In this document: in pieces, positions 44,910-53,584 of the stretch
Layout of the letters: each line of letters opens with the position of its first letter
Position numbering within the stretch: position 1 is the first letter of the stretch
Source of the DNA: Pandoraea cepalis
Lineage (GTDB): Bacteria > Pseudomonadota > Gammaproteobacteria > Burkholderiales > Burkholderiaceae
DNA: 64,000 bases
Direction of reading: 5' to 3'
Assembly: GCF_902459665.1 (NCBI RefSeq)
Contig: NZ_CABPSL010000011.1
Span: 102,562-166,561, forward strand
Notes under the pieces: generated by a model
Seen by the model: the letters and a program-made list of their open reading frames with translations, nothing else
Databases searched by the model: none
What the model was told of the DNA's origin: nothing
Program-made: the position numbers and the translations under genes

Positions 44910-46311
44910 GTGACGCGGTGCGTGACGATGTGCCATGCACCAGACGTTCGAACAGGTCGACGCCGCCCATCTGCCCGCCTTTGAGCAATATCTCCATGCC
45001 GTCGAGCGCTGGCGCATCGCTGCGAAGCCGGCACAGGGGCGCCCCCGGCGACACCATGCCCGCGTAAGCCAGCCCCCAGGCATCGAGCGCGCGCGCACCG
45101 TGACTCGACGTGTCGCCGCCGGCAATCGCCATGCGGGAGATGGGCACCTCGTCCAACACCTGCCTGAGCAGGCGCCCGCCCGCTTGCGCCAATGCCAGCG
45201 CAGGGACCGCCCGATCCTGCGTCGACGGGTGGGGCGATGATTCAGTCGACGCGTCGGTGAACGGCACGGTGCAGGCGAGCGTGTGGCGTCCGGCGCGAAG
45301 GTGCGTGGCCAGTTGCGCGGCGGCCTCGCGGCAGTAGCGTCCATCCGGCTCGATCAGTCGTGCGGCGTCGAGGCGCACGACCTCGAACGACACAGCGGCC
45401 GTCACCTGGGCCGCCGTCACCGGCGACAGGCTTCCCGCCAGCACCAGCACTGGACCCTTCGCCGCCGGGACATCGTCATCCACCGCCTCGCCGCTTCGCG
45501 ACATCGCGCTCGCCAGCGCCTGCGTCACGCTGCTCGGCCCTACGGCCAGCAGCGGTGAGCGCCGCGCCGCGCCCCAGAGCTGCGCGCCGATCTGCGGCAA
45601 GTCGCCCTGCCGGGCCACGTCCCAGAGCACGTTGACCACCCCCTCGGCCCGCAACGCGTCGACACGCGCCGACACCGCATTCGTCGAAGCGGTCGCCCCA
45701 ACGTCGTCCCCCGGCGGAGTGTCGTAGCATGTCCAAGGCACGAGGCCGATATCGTTCAGACCCTGCTGCGCCAGATGACGCCGCAGATCGGCTTCATGCA
45801 TCGGCGTCACCGGATGACGGCTCATCGTCGGATGCCGGTCGATGCGCACGACTTCACCGCCCACGCCGGCCGCAGCGAAGAGATTGCCGAAGAGGCAGTA
45901 GCGGCCAAGATTGGGTTGTCCCCCGACGATCGCGACCCATGGGCTCGGCATCGACGACGACAACACACGCACGGCCTCGCCGATGCTTCCGACCTCCGGC
46001 GCGCTATCGAACGTCGAGCAGGTCTTGTAATGCAGCACCGTGGGTTGCAAGTGCCGGGCCAGCGCCGCAATCGGCGCCAGCTCTTCACGCATGCGGGCTG
46101 GCGCGAGCGAGCGCGACACGCCGGCGATTCCCAGGCAATCGAGTGGCCCGAGCGTCGCGAGACGCGCCGCATCCGGGGGCGCGAACAGCAGAATGCTGCG
46201 CAAGCCTGCGCGTGCCGCGCTCGCCAGGGTATCCGTCGCACCGGTGAAGTCATCGCCGTAATAAAGCAGTTGGGGGCGATGCGTCATATCCGCCGGAGAT
46301 TCGATAGGCAT
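44899..46311 (-). CDS. Four-carbon acid sugar kinase family protein (DUF1537), OiaK-like
   Basis: About 470 aa. N-terminus LLYYGDDFTGATDTLASAARAG is the family signature and the C-terminal GGDTSSHGARALDAWGL closes the nucleotide site. The start is uncertain: TTG 46326 overlaps the RuBisCO-like stop (TTGA), ATG 46311 and ATG 46287 follow, none with a strong ribosome site. In D-apionate catabolism a kinase of this family (OiaK) phosphorylates 3-oxo-isoapionate before a RuBisCO-like protein cleaves the product. It stands next to such a protein here, so a similar role is likely. Confidence 0.82.
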   Translation of the reverse strand: MPIESPADMTHRPQLLYYGDDFTGATDTLASAARAGLRSILLFAPPDAARLATLGPLDCLGIAGVSRSLAPARMREELAPIAALARHLQPTVLHYKTCSTFDSAPEVGSIGEAVRVLSSSMPSPWVAIVGGQPNLGRYCLFGNLFAAAGVGGEVVRIDRHPTMSRHPVTPMHEADLRRHLAQQGLNDIGLVPWTCYDTPPGDDVGATASTNAVSARVDALRAEGVVNVLWDVARQGDLPQIGAQLWGAARRSPLLAVGPSSVTQALASAMSRSGEAVDDDVPAAKGPVLVLAGSLSPVTAAQVTAAVSFEVVRLDAARLIEPDGRYCREAAAQLATHLRAGRHTLACTVPFTDASTESSPHPSTQDRAVPALALAQAGGRLLRQVLDEVPISRMAIAGGDTSSHGARALDAWGLAYAGMVSPGAPLCRLRSDAPALDGMEILLKGGQMGGVDLFERLVHGTSSRTASLSS

Positions 46312-46322
46312 GGCAGCACCGG

Positions 46323-47603
46323 TCAATGGCCGAAAAATCGCAACGCGGCCGCCAGCGCGGGCGCATCGCGAGACGCCGCTTCAAGCGACTGGCCGGCACG
46401 CACCGCCGCCCATGCGTCCCGTAGACTCTGCACCCCCGCCGCCGGGCCATCGGGATGCGCCAGAATGCCGCCACCCGCCATGAAGAGCAGATCGTCGCGG
46501 CCGACGGCGCGCCAGGTCGCCGGCACCGTGCCGGCCCATTGCCCCGACGAGAACGCCGGCATCACCTGGTCCCGCGCGATGTCCTGCTCGGCAGCATCGA
46601 CGGCCAGCGGCGCATAGCAGTCGTGCGCCGACTCGATCACCTCCTCGTCGCCCTGCGCGAACTTGCCTTGCAGGCCATGCACATGCATGTGATCGACACC
46701 GGCCAATCGCCAGAGCGTTTGATAGGCCTGAAAGCCCATCCCCAGCATCGGATCGCGTGAGATCGCACCGTAGCCGTTTCGATGCGCGTGGATTGCCAGA
46801 TCGGTGTGACGGCGCAGCGTCTGCACGGCAGAGAATCCGCACCAGTTCAGGCTCACCATGACGCAATTGCCGCCTTCGCGCGTCACGAGATCGGCATGCC
46901 GTCGCATTGCATCCGTTTCGTCGGTGATGTTGAAAGCCACCATCACCTGCTTGCCGGTGCGCGCCCGATGCTCGCGCACGGCGGCCATCACCGCGGGCAC
47001 CCGCTGCGCGAGCGGTGCGTGCACGGGGTTGGCACACACTTCGTCATCCTTGATGAAGTCGACGCCCGCCGCGCACAGCCGCGCGACCAGCGCCGCCGTT
47101 TCCGCGGCGCTCATGCCGACGTTCGGCTTGAGGATCGTGCCGACCAGCGCGCCTTCGCGCACGCCCGTCGCCTCGCGCGTACCTGCGATGCCATAGCGCG
47201 GAAAGTCGAACTGCTGTCGGTAACTCGCCGGCAACGCGATGCGCTCCAGCCGCATGCCCGTCACTTCGCCAAGGTCATACAGATTGCCCGCAAGCGTGGC
47301 CGCGAGCGTTGGCAGATTGACGCCGACGTTGTCATACGGAAACGCTATCCGAACACGGGCCCGATGCCACGGGCCACGGATGCCCTTGCGCTCGAGAAAG
47401 GCGTTCGGCAACGACGGCTGCGCCACGTCGCCTGCGAGGTCGACCGCTTCGACCACGGCACGCGCGCGCTCACGCAGTGCATCGGTCTCGCCGACCACGC
47501 GGGTAAATGTGCCGCAGGACTGCTCGCCGGCCATGACTTCGGCGACCTTGCGCGGATCGAGCGGCGTCTCGATCAGATAGGTGGCAGACAGGGTCGCGCT
47601 CAT
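46323..47603 (-). CDS. RuBisCO-like protein (form IV), acid-sugar type
   Basis: 426 aa. RuBisCO large-subunit fold. The metal site is intact: Lys185-Asp186-Asp187-Glu188 in DFIKDDE corresponds to the carbamylated lysine and its acidic partners. Lys159 (TILKPNVG), His272/His274 (IHAHR) and a loop-6-like GLQGK (Lys314) are also present. It is too diverged from forms I-III to be a carboxylase. OiaX of D-apionate catabolism, also next to a DUF1537 kinase, uses this fold to cleave 3-oxo-isoapionate 4-phosphate; a related cleavage or decarboxylation is inferred. Overlaps the VOC gene stop by ATGA. Confidence 0.85.
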   Translation of the reverse strand: MSATLSATYLIETPLDPRKVAEVMAGEQSCGTFTRVVGETDALRERARAVVEAVDLAGDVAQPSLPNAFLERKGIRGPWHRARVRIAFPYDNVGVNLPTLAATLAGNLYDLGEVTGMRLERIALPASYRQQFDFPRYGIAGTREATGVREGALVGTILKPNVGMSAAETAALVARLCAAGVDFIKDDEVCANPVHAPLAQRVPAVMAAVREHRARTGKQVMVAFNITDETDAMRRHADLVTREGGNCVMVSLNWCGFSAVQTLRRHTDLAIHAHRNGYGAISRDPMLGMGFQAYQTLWRLAGVDHMHVHGLQGKFAQGDEEVIESAHDCYAPLAVDAAEQDIARDQVMPAFSSGQWAGTVPATWRAVGRDDLLFMAGGGILAHPDGPAAGVQSLRDAWAAVRAGQSLEAASRDAPALAAALRFFGH

Positions 47604-48154
47604 AGCGTCGTGAGGTCCGGAAAGGCGCGCACGGGATCGGTGCCGTCCCAGGCGGCCGCAGCCTCGCGAATCATCGTGAAGAGCTTGCCCTTCGGGCCGG
47701 CGACTTCGGACAGCTCGATGGTCGTCCCGGGATGACAGCCGGGGTCGGCGCTGCGATCCTCGAAGTAAACGAAGCGGCCGTTCTCGCCCACCTCGCCGCT
47801 CATGCAGACTTCGAACCCCGCGTCGCGCGCGCGCGCCAGATCGGCGTCGAAGTCCTCGGTCCAGTACGCCACGTGCTGCGCGCCGCTGCGCCCGGCGTTG
47901 AGGAAGTCGCGGTACATCGACGGCACGTCGTTGCGGATCTGCAGCAACTCGATCTGCAACCCGCCCGCGTTCGCCAGCGCCACGGCGTTGTGCGGTTCGA
48001 AGCGCTCGCCGCGGTAGGTGTAGTTGCGGATCGGCACCTTGGGGTTGTAGTACCACGGCCCGACACCGAGCACGTTCGACCAATAGGTCATTGCCGCCTC
48101 GATGTCCGGCACAAGGTATGCCACCTGGCGAATCTCGCCGAAGAATCTGCTCAT
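47600..48154 (-). CDS. VOC family (glyoxalase-like) metalloprotein
   Basis: 184 aa, two beta-alpha-beta-beta-beta units. Likely metal ligands are Gln10 (IRQVAYLV), Glu69 (IELLQ), His94 (AQHVAYW) and Glu147 (IELSE), the same Gln/Glu/His/Glu set as human glyoxalase I. VOC enzymes perform isomerisation, epimerisation and ring-opening through metal-bound enolates. Coupled by ATGA overlap to the RuBisCO-like gene, so it probably acts on the same pathway, possibly rearranging an oxo acid sugar. AGAGAAGA precedes the start. Confidence 0.82.
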   Translation of the reverse strand: MSRFFGEIRQVAYLVPDIEAAMTYWSNVLGVGPWYYNPKVPIRNYTYRGERFEPHNAVALANAGGLQIELLQIRNDVPSMYRDFLNAGRSGAQHVAYWTEDFDADLARARDAGFEVCMSGEVGENGRFVYFEDRSADPGCHPGTTIELSEVAGPKGKLFTMIREAAAAWDGTDPVRAFPDLTTL

Positions 48155-48317
48155 GGTCTTCTCTGTAATCGTCTGTTGCGTAAGGTACGGATGGGCGGCG
48201 CCACGCGAGGCGAATCGATCGCGCCCGCCGCCATCCTTGAATGTGGTGATGCATACCACCGCATGGGGCACTTGCCGCGCCGTGGTGTCGTCGGTGTCGC
48301 CGGTGTCTGCGGCTTCG

Positions 48318-50237
48318 TCAATGAAGGAAGCCGATCGAGATCCAGGGAATCGCAGCCACGCAGATCAAACCGACGATGAGCGCCACGAGATAGCCCCAGA
48401 TCGCCCGCATGCCCTTCGCGGGATCGACCTTGCCGATGGCACAGGCGGCGTAGTACCCCACGCCGAAAGGCGGTGCGAACAGACCCAGGCCCATCGAGAG
48501 CACCACGATCATCGCGTAATGCACCTCGTGCACGCCGACCGCGCGGGCGATTGGAAACATCAGCGGTCCGAACAGCACGATGGCCGGAATGCCCTCGAGC
48601 ACGCTGCCCAGCACGATGAACGCGACGATGGACACCACGATGAAACCCGCACTTCCACCGGGCACGCGTTCCATCGCGGCCGCGAAGTCCTGCGCGAAGC
48701 CCGATTGCGTGAGTCCCCACGCCATGCCGGTCGCCGCACCAATGATGAAGATGATCGCGCCCGACAAGGCCGCCGTCTCGATCAGCATCGGCAGCAGCCG
48801 CCGCGCGTCGAACCTGCGATAGAGCAGCAGGCCCGCCACGACCGAATAAGCGATGCCGATGGTCGATACCTCGGTGGCCGTCGCAATGCCCTCGACGACC
48901 GCCGCACGAATCACGAACGGCAGCGCCACCGCCGGCAACGCGTACACGAAGGCGCGCCACACGTCGCCCTTCCTGGCCTTCTCCACACCGGACAGATCCT
49001 CATGGCGATAACGCCACCACACCACGCTGCACAGCGCAATGCCGAGCACCACGCCCGGCAGCAAGCCCCCGGTAAACAGCGCCGAAATCGACACCCCGGT
49101 CACCGACCCGATGGTGATCAGCACGATCGAGGGCGGAATGGTCTCGGTCTGTGCGCCCGTCGTCGAGAGCAACGCCACGAGATCGCCGGGATCCGCCCCG
49201 CGCTTCTTCATCTCGGGGAACAGCACGGGCGCGATGGCCGCCATATCGGCCGCCTTGGAGCCGGAGATGCCCGACACCAGGTACATCCCGCCGATGAGCA
49301 CATAGCTCAGGCCGCCACGCACATGACCGAGCAGGCTTGCGAGAAACTGCACCATCGCCCGCGCCATGCCCGTCATCTCGATCAGCAACCCGAGGAAGAC
49401 GAACAGCGGCACCGCCAGCAGGATCAGGTGCGACATGCCCTCATCCATCCGGCCCACGAGCACGACCATCGGCGTGTGCGTCGTCAGCGCGAGAAAGCCG
49501 AAGGTCGCCAGGGCGAACGAGAACGCGATCGGCACGCCCGCGAACACGCACGCCCCGACGACACCCGCGAAGAAGATGACCAGATTCCAGCGCCCGAGCG
49601 GCGCCAGCACCGGTCCGAGCAGCCAGAAGCCGACGCACACCACGCCCACCAGCGCTACAGCCTGGATCACCCGCGCGGCGGCCGCGGTGCGCAGCAGTCG
49701 CAATACGCTCACCACGAGCATCAAGGCCACGCCGACCGGCAACGCCGCCGCGCGCCAGACGTTGCTGATCTCCATCGCGGGCGTGATCACGAACGCCTCT
49801 TCCGACGCGTACTCGTACGCCGGATGCACAATGAGCAGCAGGAACGCGAGCGCGGCAGCGATCGCCAGCACGTCGAGGAATGCTCGCGTCGACGGCGATG
49901 CCTTGCCGACGAACGCCGTCATGCGCATATGCTCGCCGCGCCGCAACGCGACCACGGCGCCGAGCATCGACATCCAGAGAAACAGGATGCCGGCGAGTTC
50001 GTCACCCCAGACCAGCGGGGCATGGAACACATAGCGGGCGATCACCCCGGCGAGCATCACGAGGATGTCCGCGAGCACGAGCAGTGCCGCGGGAATCTCC
50101 GTGAGCCAACCGATGGCGCGATCGAGGCTGCCGACGAACGCCCGCCAGCCATGCAACGGCAGGTCGGCGGCACCGCTCGCCGGCAGCGAGTCCCCGGCGG
50201 GTGCGCCGTGCGGGGAATGCGCAGGACGGGGGGTCAT
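48318..50237 (-). CDS. TRAP transporter, fused small and large permease (DctQM)
   Basis: 639 aa inner-membrane protein. Residues 30-185 form a four-helix DctQ-like domain (VFHAPLVWGDELAGILFLWMS) and the rest is DctM (SGSKAADMAAIAPVLFPEMKKRG, TGAQTETIPPSIVLI). DctQM fusions are common. With DctP one base upstream it should take up a carboxylate using an ion gradient. Substrate is probably the acid sugar used by the downstream VOC/RuBisCO-like/kinase enzymes. Confidence 0.88.
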   Translation of the reverse strand: MTPRPAHSPHGAPAGDSLPASGAADLPLHGWRAFVGSLDRAIGWLTEIPAALLVLADILVMLAGVIARYVFHAPLVWGDELAGILFLWMSMLGAVVALRRGEHMRMTAFVGKASPSTRAFLDVLAIAAALAFLLLIVHPAYEYASEEAFVITPAMEISNVWRAAALPVGVALMLVVSVLRLLRTAAAARVIQAVALVGVVCVGFWLLGPVLAPLGRWNLVIFFAGVVGACVFAGVPIAFSFALATFGFLALTTHTPMVVLVGRMDEGMSHLILLAVPLFVFLGLLIEMTGMARAMVQFLASLLGHVRGGLSYVLIGGMYLVSGISGSKAADMAAIAPVLFPEMKKRGADPGDLVALLSTTGAQTETIPPSIVLITIGSVTGVSISALFTGGLLPGVVLGIALCSVVWWRYRHEDLSGVEKARKGDVWRAFVYALPAVALPFVIRAAVVEGIATATEVSTIGIAYSVVAGLLLYRRFDARRLLPMLIETAALSGAIIFIIGAATGMAWGLTQSGFAQDFAAAMERVPGGSAGFIVVSIVAFIVLGSVLEGIPAIVLFGPLMFPIARAVGVHEVHYAMIVVLSMGLGLFAPPFGVGYYAACAIGKVDPAKGMRAIWGYLVALIVGLICVAAIPWISIGFLH

Positions 50238-50238
50238 C

Positions 50239-51291
50239 TCAGGCCACCTTGCCAGCCGTCGCTTCGAGAAGCGCCCACGCTTCCGGGCCGAATTTCTTCT
50301 TCCACTCGGCGTAGTAGCCCGACTTCTGCAACTGGGCGCGGAACGTCTCCGGCGCGGCGGCATTGAACGCGAGTCCCTTGCTCGAGAGCGCGTTCTGCAG
50401 GCCCGTGTTGAGCTTGTAGACGTCTTCGCGCTGCTGGATCGCCGCCTCGTTGAAGGCCCGCGCGGCGATGACCTTGAGGTCGTCCGGCAGCGCGCGCCAC
50501 GAACGGCCATTCACTACGAGGTGATAGCCGTCCCAGCTATGGTTCGTGACCGAGCAGAACTTCTGCACTTCGTAGAGCTTCGCCGTCTCCACGATGGCGA
50601 GCGGGTTCTCCTGCGCGTCGACAACGTGCGTCTGCAGTGCGGAATAGACCTCGCTGAACTGAAGGCTCGTCGGCGACGCCTGAAGCGACTTGAACAGCGA
50701 AATGCCCATCGGGCTGACGGGCACACGAATCTTCATGCCGGCAAGATCGGTCGCCTTCGTGATGGGCTTGTTGCCGCTCGTGATCTGACGGAAGCCGTTG
50801 TCCCACATCTTCTCAAAGGTGTAGAGCCCCGTCTTCGCGAAGGTCTCGCGAATGCTGTTGCCGAGCTTGCCGTCTACCGCGTGCCACACCTGGTCGTAGT
50901 TGGAGAACGCAAAGCCGACCGCCGTAATGGCACTGATCGGCGCGAGCGTCGCAATCACCATCGTGCCGGCGTTGAAAATGTCAATACCGCCGTTGCGCAC
51001 TTGCGCGAGCATGTCGGTGTCGCCGCCGAGCTGATTGTTCGGGAAGATGCGCAGTTCCATGCGCCCCTTGCTCTCCGAAGCGATGCGCGCCGCGACCTCC
51101 TGCGCCCGCACGTTCAGCGGATGGCTGACCGGCAGATTGTTGCCGTACTTGAACACGTATGCCGGCGCCGCGGCACGCGCCATGCGCGGCAGCGCGCCCG
51201 TCACACCGGCAACGCCCGCGACACCCAGTGCGGGCAAGGCGGAAAGCGCACGCAAAATGTTGCGTCGGCCCTGAGAAGTTGAATCGGTCAT
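50239..51291 (-). CDS. TRAP transporter substrate-binding protein DctP
   Basis: 350 aa periplasmic binding protein. The N-terminus has a twin-arginine-like signal (GRRNILRALSALPALG, cut near ARAAAP). Family motif for carboxylate binding: the conserved arginine in GMKIRVP and DAQENP. The start at 51291 is preferred because AGGAGA lies seven bases upstream. First of the transporter genes and 111 bp behind the SDR gene. Confidence 0.88.
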   Translation of the reverse strand: MTDSTSQGRRNILRALSALPALGVAGVAGVTGALPRMARAAAPAYVFKYGNNLPVSHPLNVRAQEVAARIASESKGRMELRIFPNNQLGGDTDMLAQVRNGGIDIFNAGTMVIATLAPISAITAVGFAFSNYDQVWHAVDGKLGNSIRETFAKTGLYTFEKMWDNGFRQITSGNKPITKATDLAGMKIRVPVSPMGISLFKSLQASPTSLQFSEVYSALQTHVVDAQENPLAIVETAKLYEVQKFCSVTNHSWDGYHLVVNGRSWRALPDDLKVIAARAFNEAAIQQREDVYKLNTGLQNALSSKGLAFNAAAPETFRAQLQKSGYYAEWKKKFGPEAWALLEATAGKVA

Positions 51292-51402
51292 CCGCATGTC
51301 TCCTGATTTATGGTTTTTACACAAGCGTCGGCGCGGCGGTCAGCGCGACGGCGCGAAATCCCGACACCCCGCTCGCCGATTGATCCGCCCGGCGGCGTGG
51401 CG

Positions 51403-52218
51403 TCAGTTGCAGCGAACGTGCATGCCGCCGTCGACGAGCAATTCCACGCCGTTGATGTAGCGCGCCTCGTCCGAGGCCAGAAATACGGCCGCATTCGCCA
51501 CATCCCAACCATCCCCCATGCGACCGGTCGGGGACAGACGGTTGCGCGCCTCCACCATCGCCTGCGCGCTCGGGTAAAAGCCGGAAATTTGTTGATAGAT
51601 GTGCGGCGTGTCCATCACGCCCGGCAGAATGCAGTTCGCCCGGATGCCCTTGGCCGCATACTGCAATGCCACGCTCTGCGTGAGCGAATTCACCGCGCCC
51701 TTCGATGCGGCGTAGGCGCAATACGCATAGCCGGTCCAGCGCACGCCGCCGAGCGCGCCGATGTTCACGATCGCGCCGCTGCCCTGGGCTTCCATGAGCG
51801 GCAGCACGGCCTTGCACGTGAGGAACATGCTCTTGACGTTGACCGTCATCACGCGATCCCAGACGTCCTCGGTGGTTTCCACGGGCCCGCCCTGGGAGGT
51901 AATGCCGACGTTGTTGTGCAGGATATCGACGCGGCCGTAGGTCTCGATGGCGGCCGCCACGGCACGCTGCACGTCGTCCCAGCGCGTAACATCGGCGGCC
52001 AGCGCAACGGCGTCGTTGCCTTCGTCGGCGATGACACGGCATGTGACGTCGGCCGCGCCCTGCGCGCGGTCCACGGCCACCACCCTGGCGCCGCTGCGAG
52101 CATAGGCCACGGCGGCCGCCTTGCCGTTGCCCCACCCGTCGCCGACCGATCCCGCGCCGAACACCAACGCCACGCGTCCCGCCAACCGACGCGGCGCCGA
52201 CTCACCGACTGCTGCCAT
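51403..52218 (-). CDS. SDR family oxidoreductase with extended nucleotide-binding loop
   Basis: 271 aa. Catalytic YAASK and HNNVGI are normal, but the Rossmann motif reads VFGAGSVGDGWGNGKAAA, several residues longer than the usual TGxxxGIG. AGGAGA lies upstream of the start at 52218. Being the first gene behind the LacI promoter in the acid-sugar operon, it is the candidate for the initial oxidation of the imported compound, in place of the oxidoisomerase ApnO known from D-apionate pathways. That role is inference. Confidence 0.85.
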   Translation of the reverse strand: MAAVGESAPRRLAGRVALVFGAGSVGDGWGNGKAAAVAYARSGARVVAVDRAQGAADVTCRVIADEGNDAVALAADVTRWDDVQRAVAAAIETYGRVDILHNNVGITSQGGPVETTEDVWDRVMTVNVKSMFLTCKAVLPLMEAQGSGAIVNIGALGGVRWTGYAYCAYAASKGAVNSLTQSVALQYAAKGIRANCILPGVMDTPHIYQQISGFYPSAQAMVEARNRLSPTGRMGDGWDVANAAVFLASDEARYINGVELLVDGGMHVRCN

Positions 52219-52269
52219 CACAATGTCTCCTGTGCATTCGCGTACCGGCCTGGCGGTACGTTCGTGGAT

Positions 52270-52280
52270 GTCTTGAAGAC
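52270..52280. promoter_or_regulatory. Short palindrome in the SDR/LacI promoter region
   Basis: GTCTT-G-AAGAC, perfect 5-bp arms around a single base, 51 bp from the SDR start. LacI-type operators are often short palindromes, so this is a candidate site. CGTACG elements flank it on one side. Confidence 0.35.
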
Positions 52281-52322
52281 GTACGATAGGTCGCAACGCC
52301 ATGATCGACCAACTCGGAATCG

Positions 52323-52362
52323 TGATGTGATTTGATGTGTTTTGATGAAGTATGCTGTGATC
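52323..52362. promoter_or_regulatory. Four 10-bp direct repeats upstream of the LacI gene
   Basis: TGATGTGATT, TGATGTGTTT, TGATGAAGTA and TGCTGTGATC follow each other without gaps, one helical turn each. They lie 61 bp from the LacI-type start in the 205-bp divergent region. Such helically phased repeats suggest stacked binding of a regulator on one face of the DNA. Confidence 0.5.
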
Positions 52363-52423
52363 GTCGACGCGACGGCACGTGAAGCGAGGCCGCCGCCGCA
52401 CATCACATTGAGGGGGGAAGCGA

Positions 52424-53458
52424 ATGAGACGAAACATGCCCAATCTGGCCGACATCGCACGTCTGGCGGGCGTTTCCACGGCAACGGTCGATCGCGTGCT
52501 GCATCGCCGCGAGGGCGTGCGGCAGACGACCGTGCAGCGTGTGCTGCATGCGGCCGGTGAACTGCAATACCTGCCCGAGCCGGCACTGGAAGCCGTTCGG
52601 GCGGTGCCTCCCACGCAGGTGCTGTTCGTTCTGCCCGGTCGCAGCAGCAAGTTCCTTCGCATGCTGGGCGAATGGGTGCAGTGCTCGCAAAACCAATGGG
52701 CGCCGTATCACGTGAACTGTCGCGTCCAGTTCATCCAGGGGTTCGATCCGGACGCCCTGTCAGCCGCATTGCTTAGGCGTGGACGCGGGTGCAACGGGGT
52801 GGCCTTCATGCCGCTGGAGCATCCCAAGGTGCGCGAGGCAGTCGACACGCTGGCCGACGAGGGCGTGGCGGCCGTGACGTTGGTGTCCGACCTGTCGCAC
52901 TCGCGGCGCATCGCCTATGTGGGGTTGGACAATGGCTCGGCCGGGCGAACGGCGGCGTATCTGATCGCGCGCTTCGTCGGCGCGAAGCGGCACGCGAAGG
53001 TGGCGCTCATCGCGGGCTCGCTCAGCTACAAGGCGCACGTTGAACGCGAGGCGGGGTTTCTGCAGCTCTTCTCAGAGCAATACCCGCAGATGCAGGTCGT
53101 CGGGCTTCGCGAAGGCTACGACGACGAAGCGGTCAACTACCGGCAGACGCGGGCACTGCTCGAACAGCATCCGGATCTCGCGGCAATCTACAACATCGGC
53201 GGCGGTTCGGAAGGCGTTGGGCAGGCGCTCAAGGAAGCGGGAATGCAACACAAGGTGGTCTTCATCGGGCACGGTCTGACGCCGGATACCCGCGCACTGC
53301 TGATCGACGGATCGATGGATGCCGTCATCACGCAAAGCCCGCAAAGCGCCATCATGAACTGCGTGCGCATCTTCGCGAATCTGCGCGAGAAACGCGACCT
53401 GTCCGCCGGCATCGAGGCGAATCGCAGCCAGGTGATCTTTCGCGAGAATCTGCCGTAA
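52424..53458 (+). CDS. LacI family transcriptional regulator
   Basis: 344 aa. N-terminal helix-turn-helix (PNLADIARLAGVSTATVDRVL) with hinge, then a periplasmic-binding-like effector domain (about 65-340, ALIAGSLSYKAHVERE). The VDRVLHRREGVR variant of the HTH occurs in regulators with sugar-phosphate or acid-sugar effectors. AGGGGGGAA precedes the start. Divergent from the SDR gene, it is the likely repressor of the whole acid-sugar operon. Confidence 0.88.
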   Translation: MRRNMPNLADIARLAGVSTATVDRVLHRREGVRQTTVQRVLHAAGELQYLPEPALEAVRAVPPTQVLFVLPGRSSKFLRMLGEWVQCSQNQWAPYHVNCRVQFIQGFDPDALSAALLRRGRGCNGVAFMPLEHPKVREAVDTLADEGVAAVTLVSDLSHSRRIAYVGLDNGSAGRTAAYLIARFVGAKRHAKVALIAGSLSYKAHVEREAGFLQLFSEQYPQMQVVGLREGYDDEAVNYRQTRALLEQHPDLAAIYNIGGGSEGVGQALKEAGMQHKVVFIGHGLTPDTRALLIDGSMDAVITQSPQSAIMNCVRIFANLREKRDLSAGIEANRSQVIFRENLP

Positions 53459-53584
53459 GCCATCGCGCGGCGGCGAGGCGTTGCTCGCCGTGCCCGCAGC
53501 GTTGCGTGAAGCGTACCGGCGCGTCGAACCCGCGAATCCGTCCCCGTGCTCGACACGCCGACCGACCAAAACAAAACACCAGGC

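Noticed and set aside
46323..47603. True RuBisCO with carbon fixation
   Set aside because: Too diverged from forms I-III, no small subunit, phosphoribulokinase or other Calvin-cycle gene nearby; catabolic kinase and importer are next to it instead.
48102..50366. Long open frame on the plus strand opposite the TRAP transporter
   Set aside because: Composition is dominated by His, Arg, Gln and Asp, as expected for the antisense of a GC-rich membrane gene; the minus strand encodes a clear DctQM protein.
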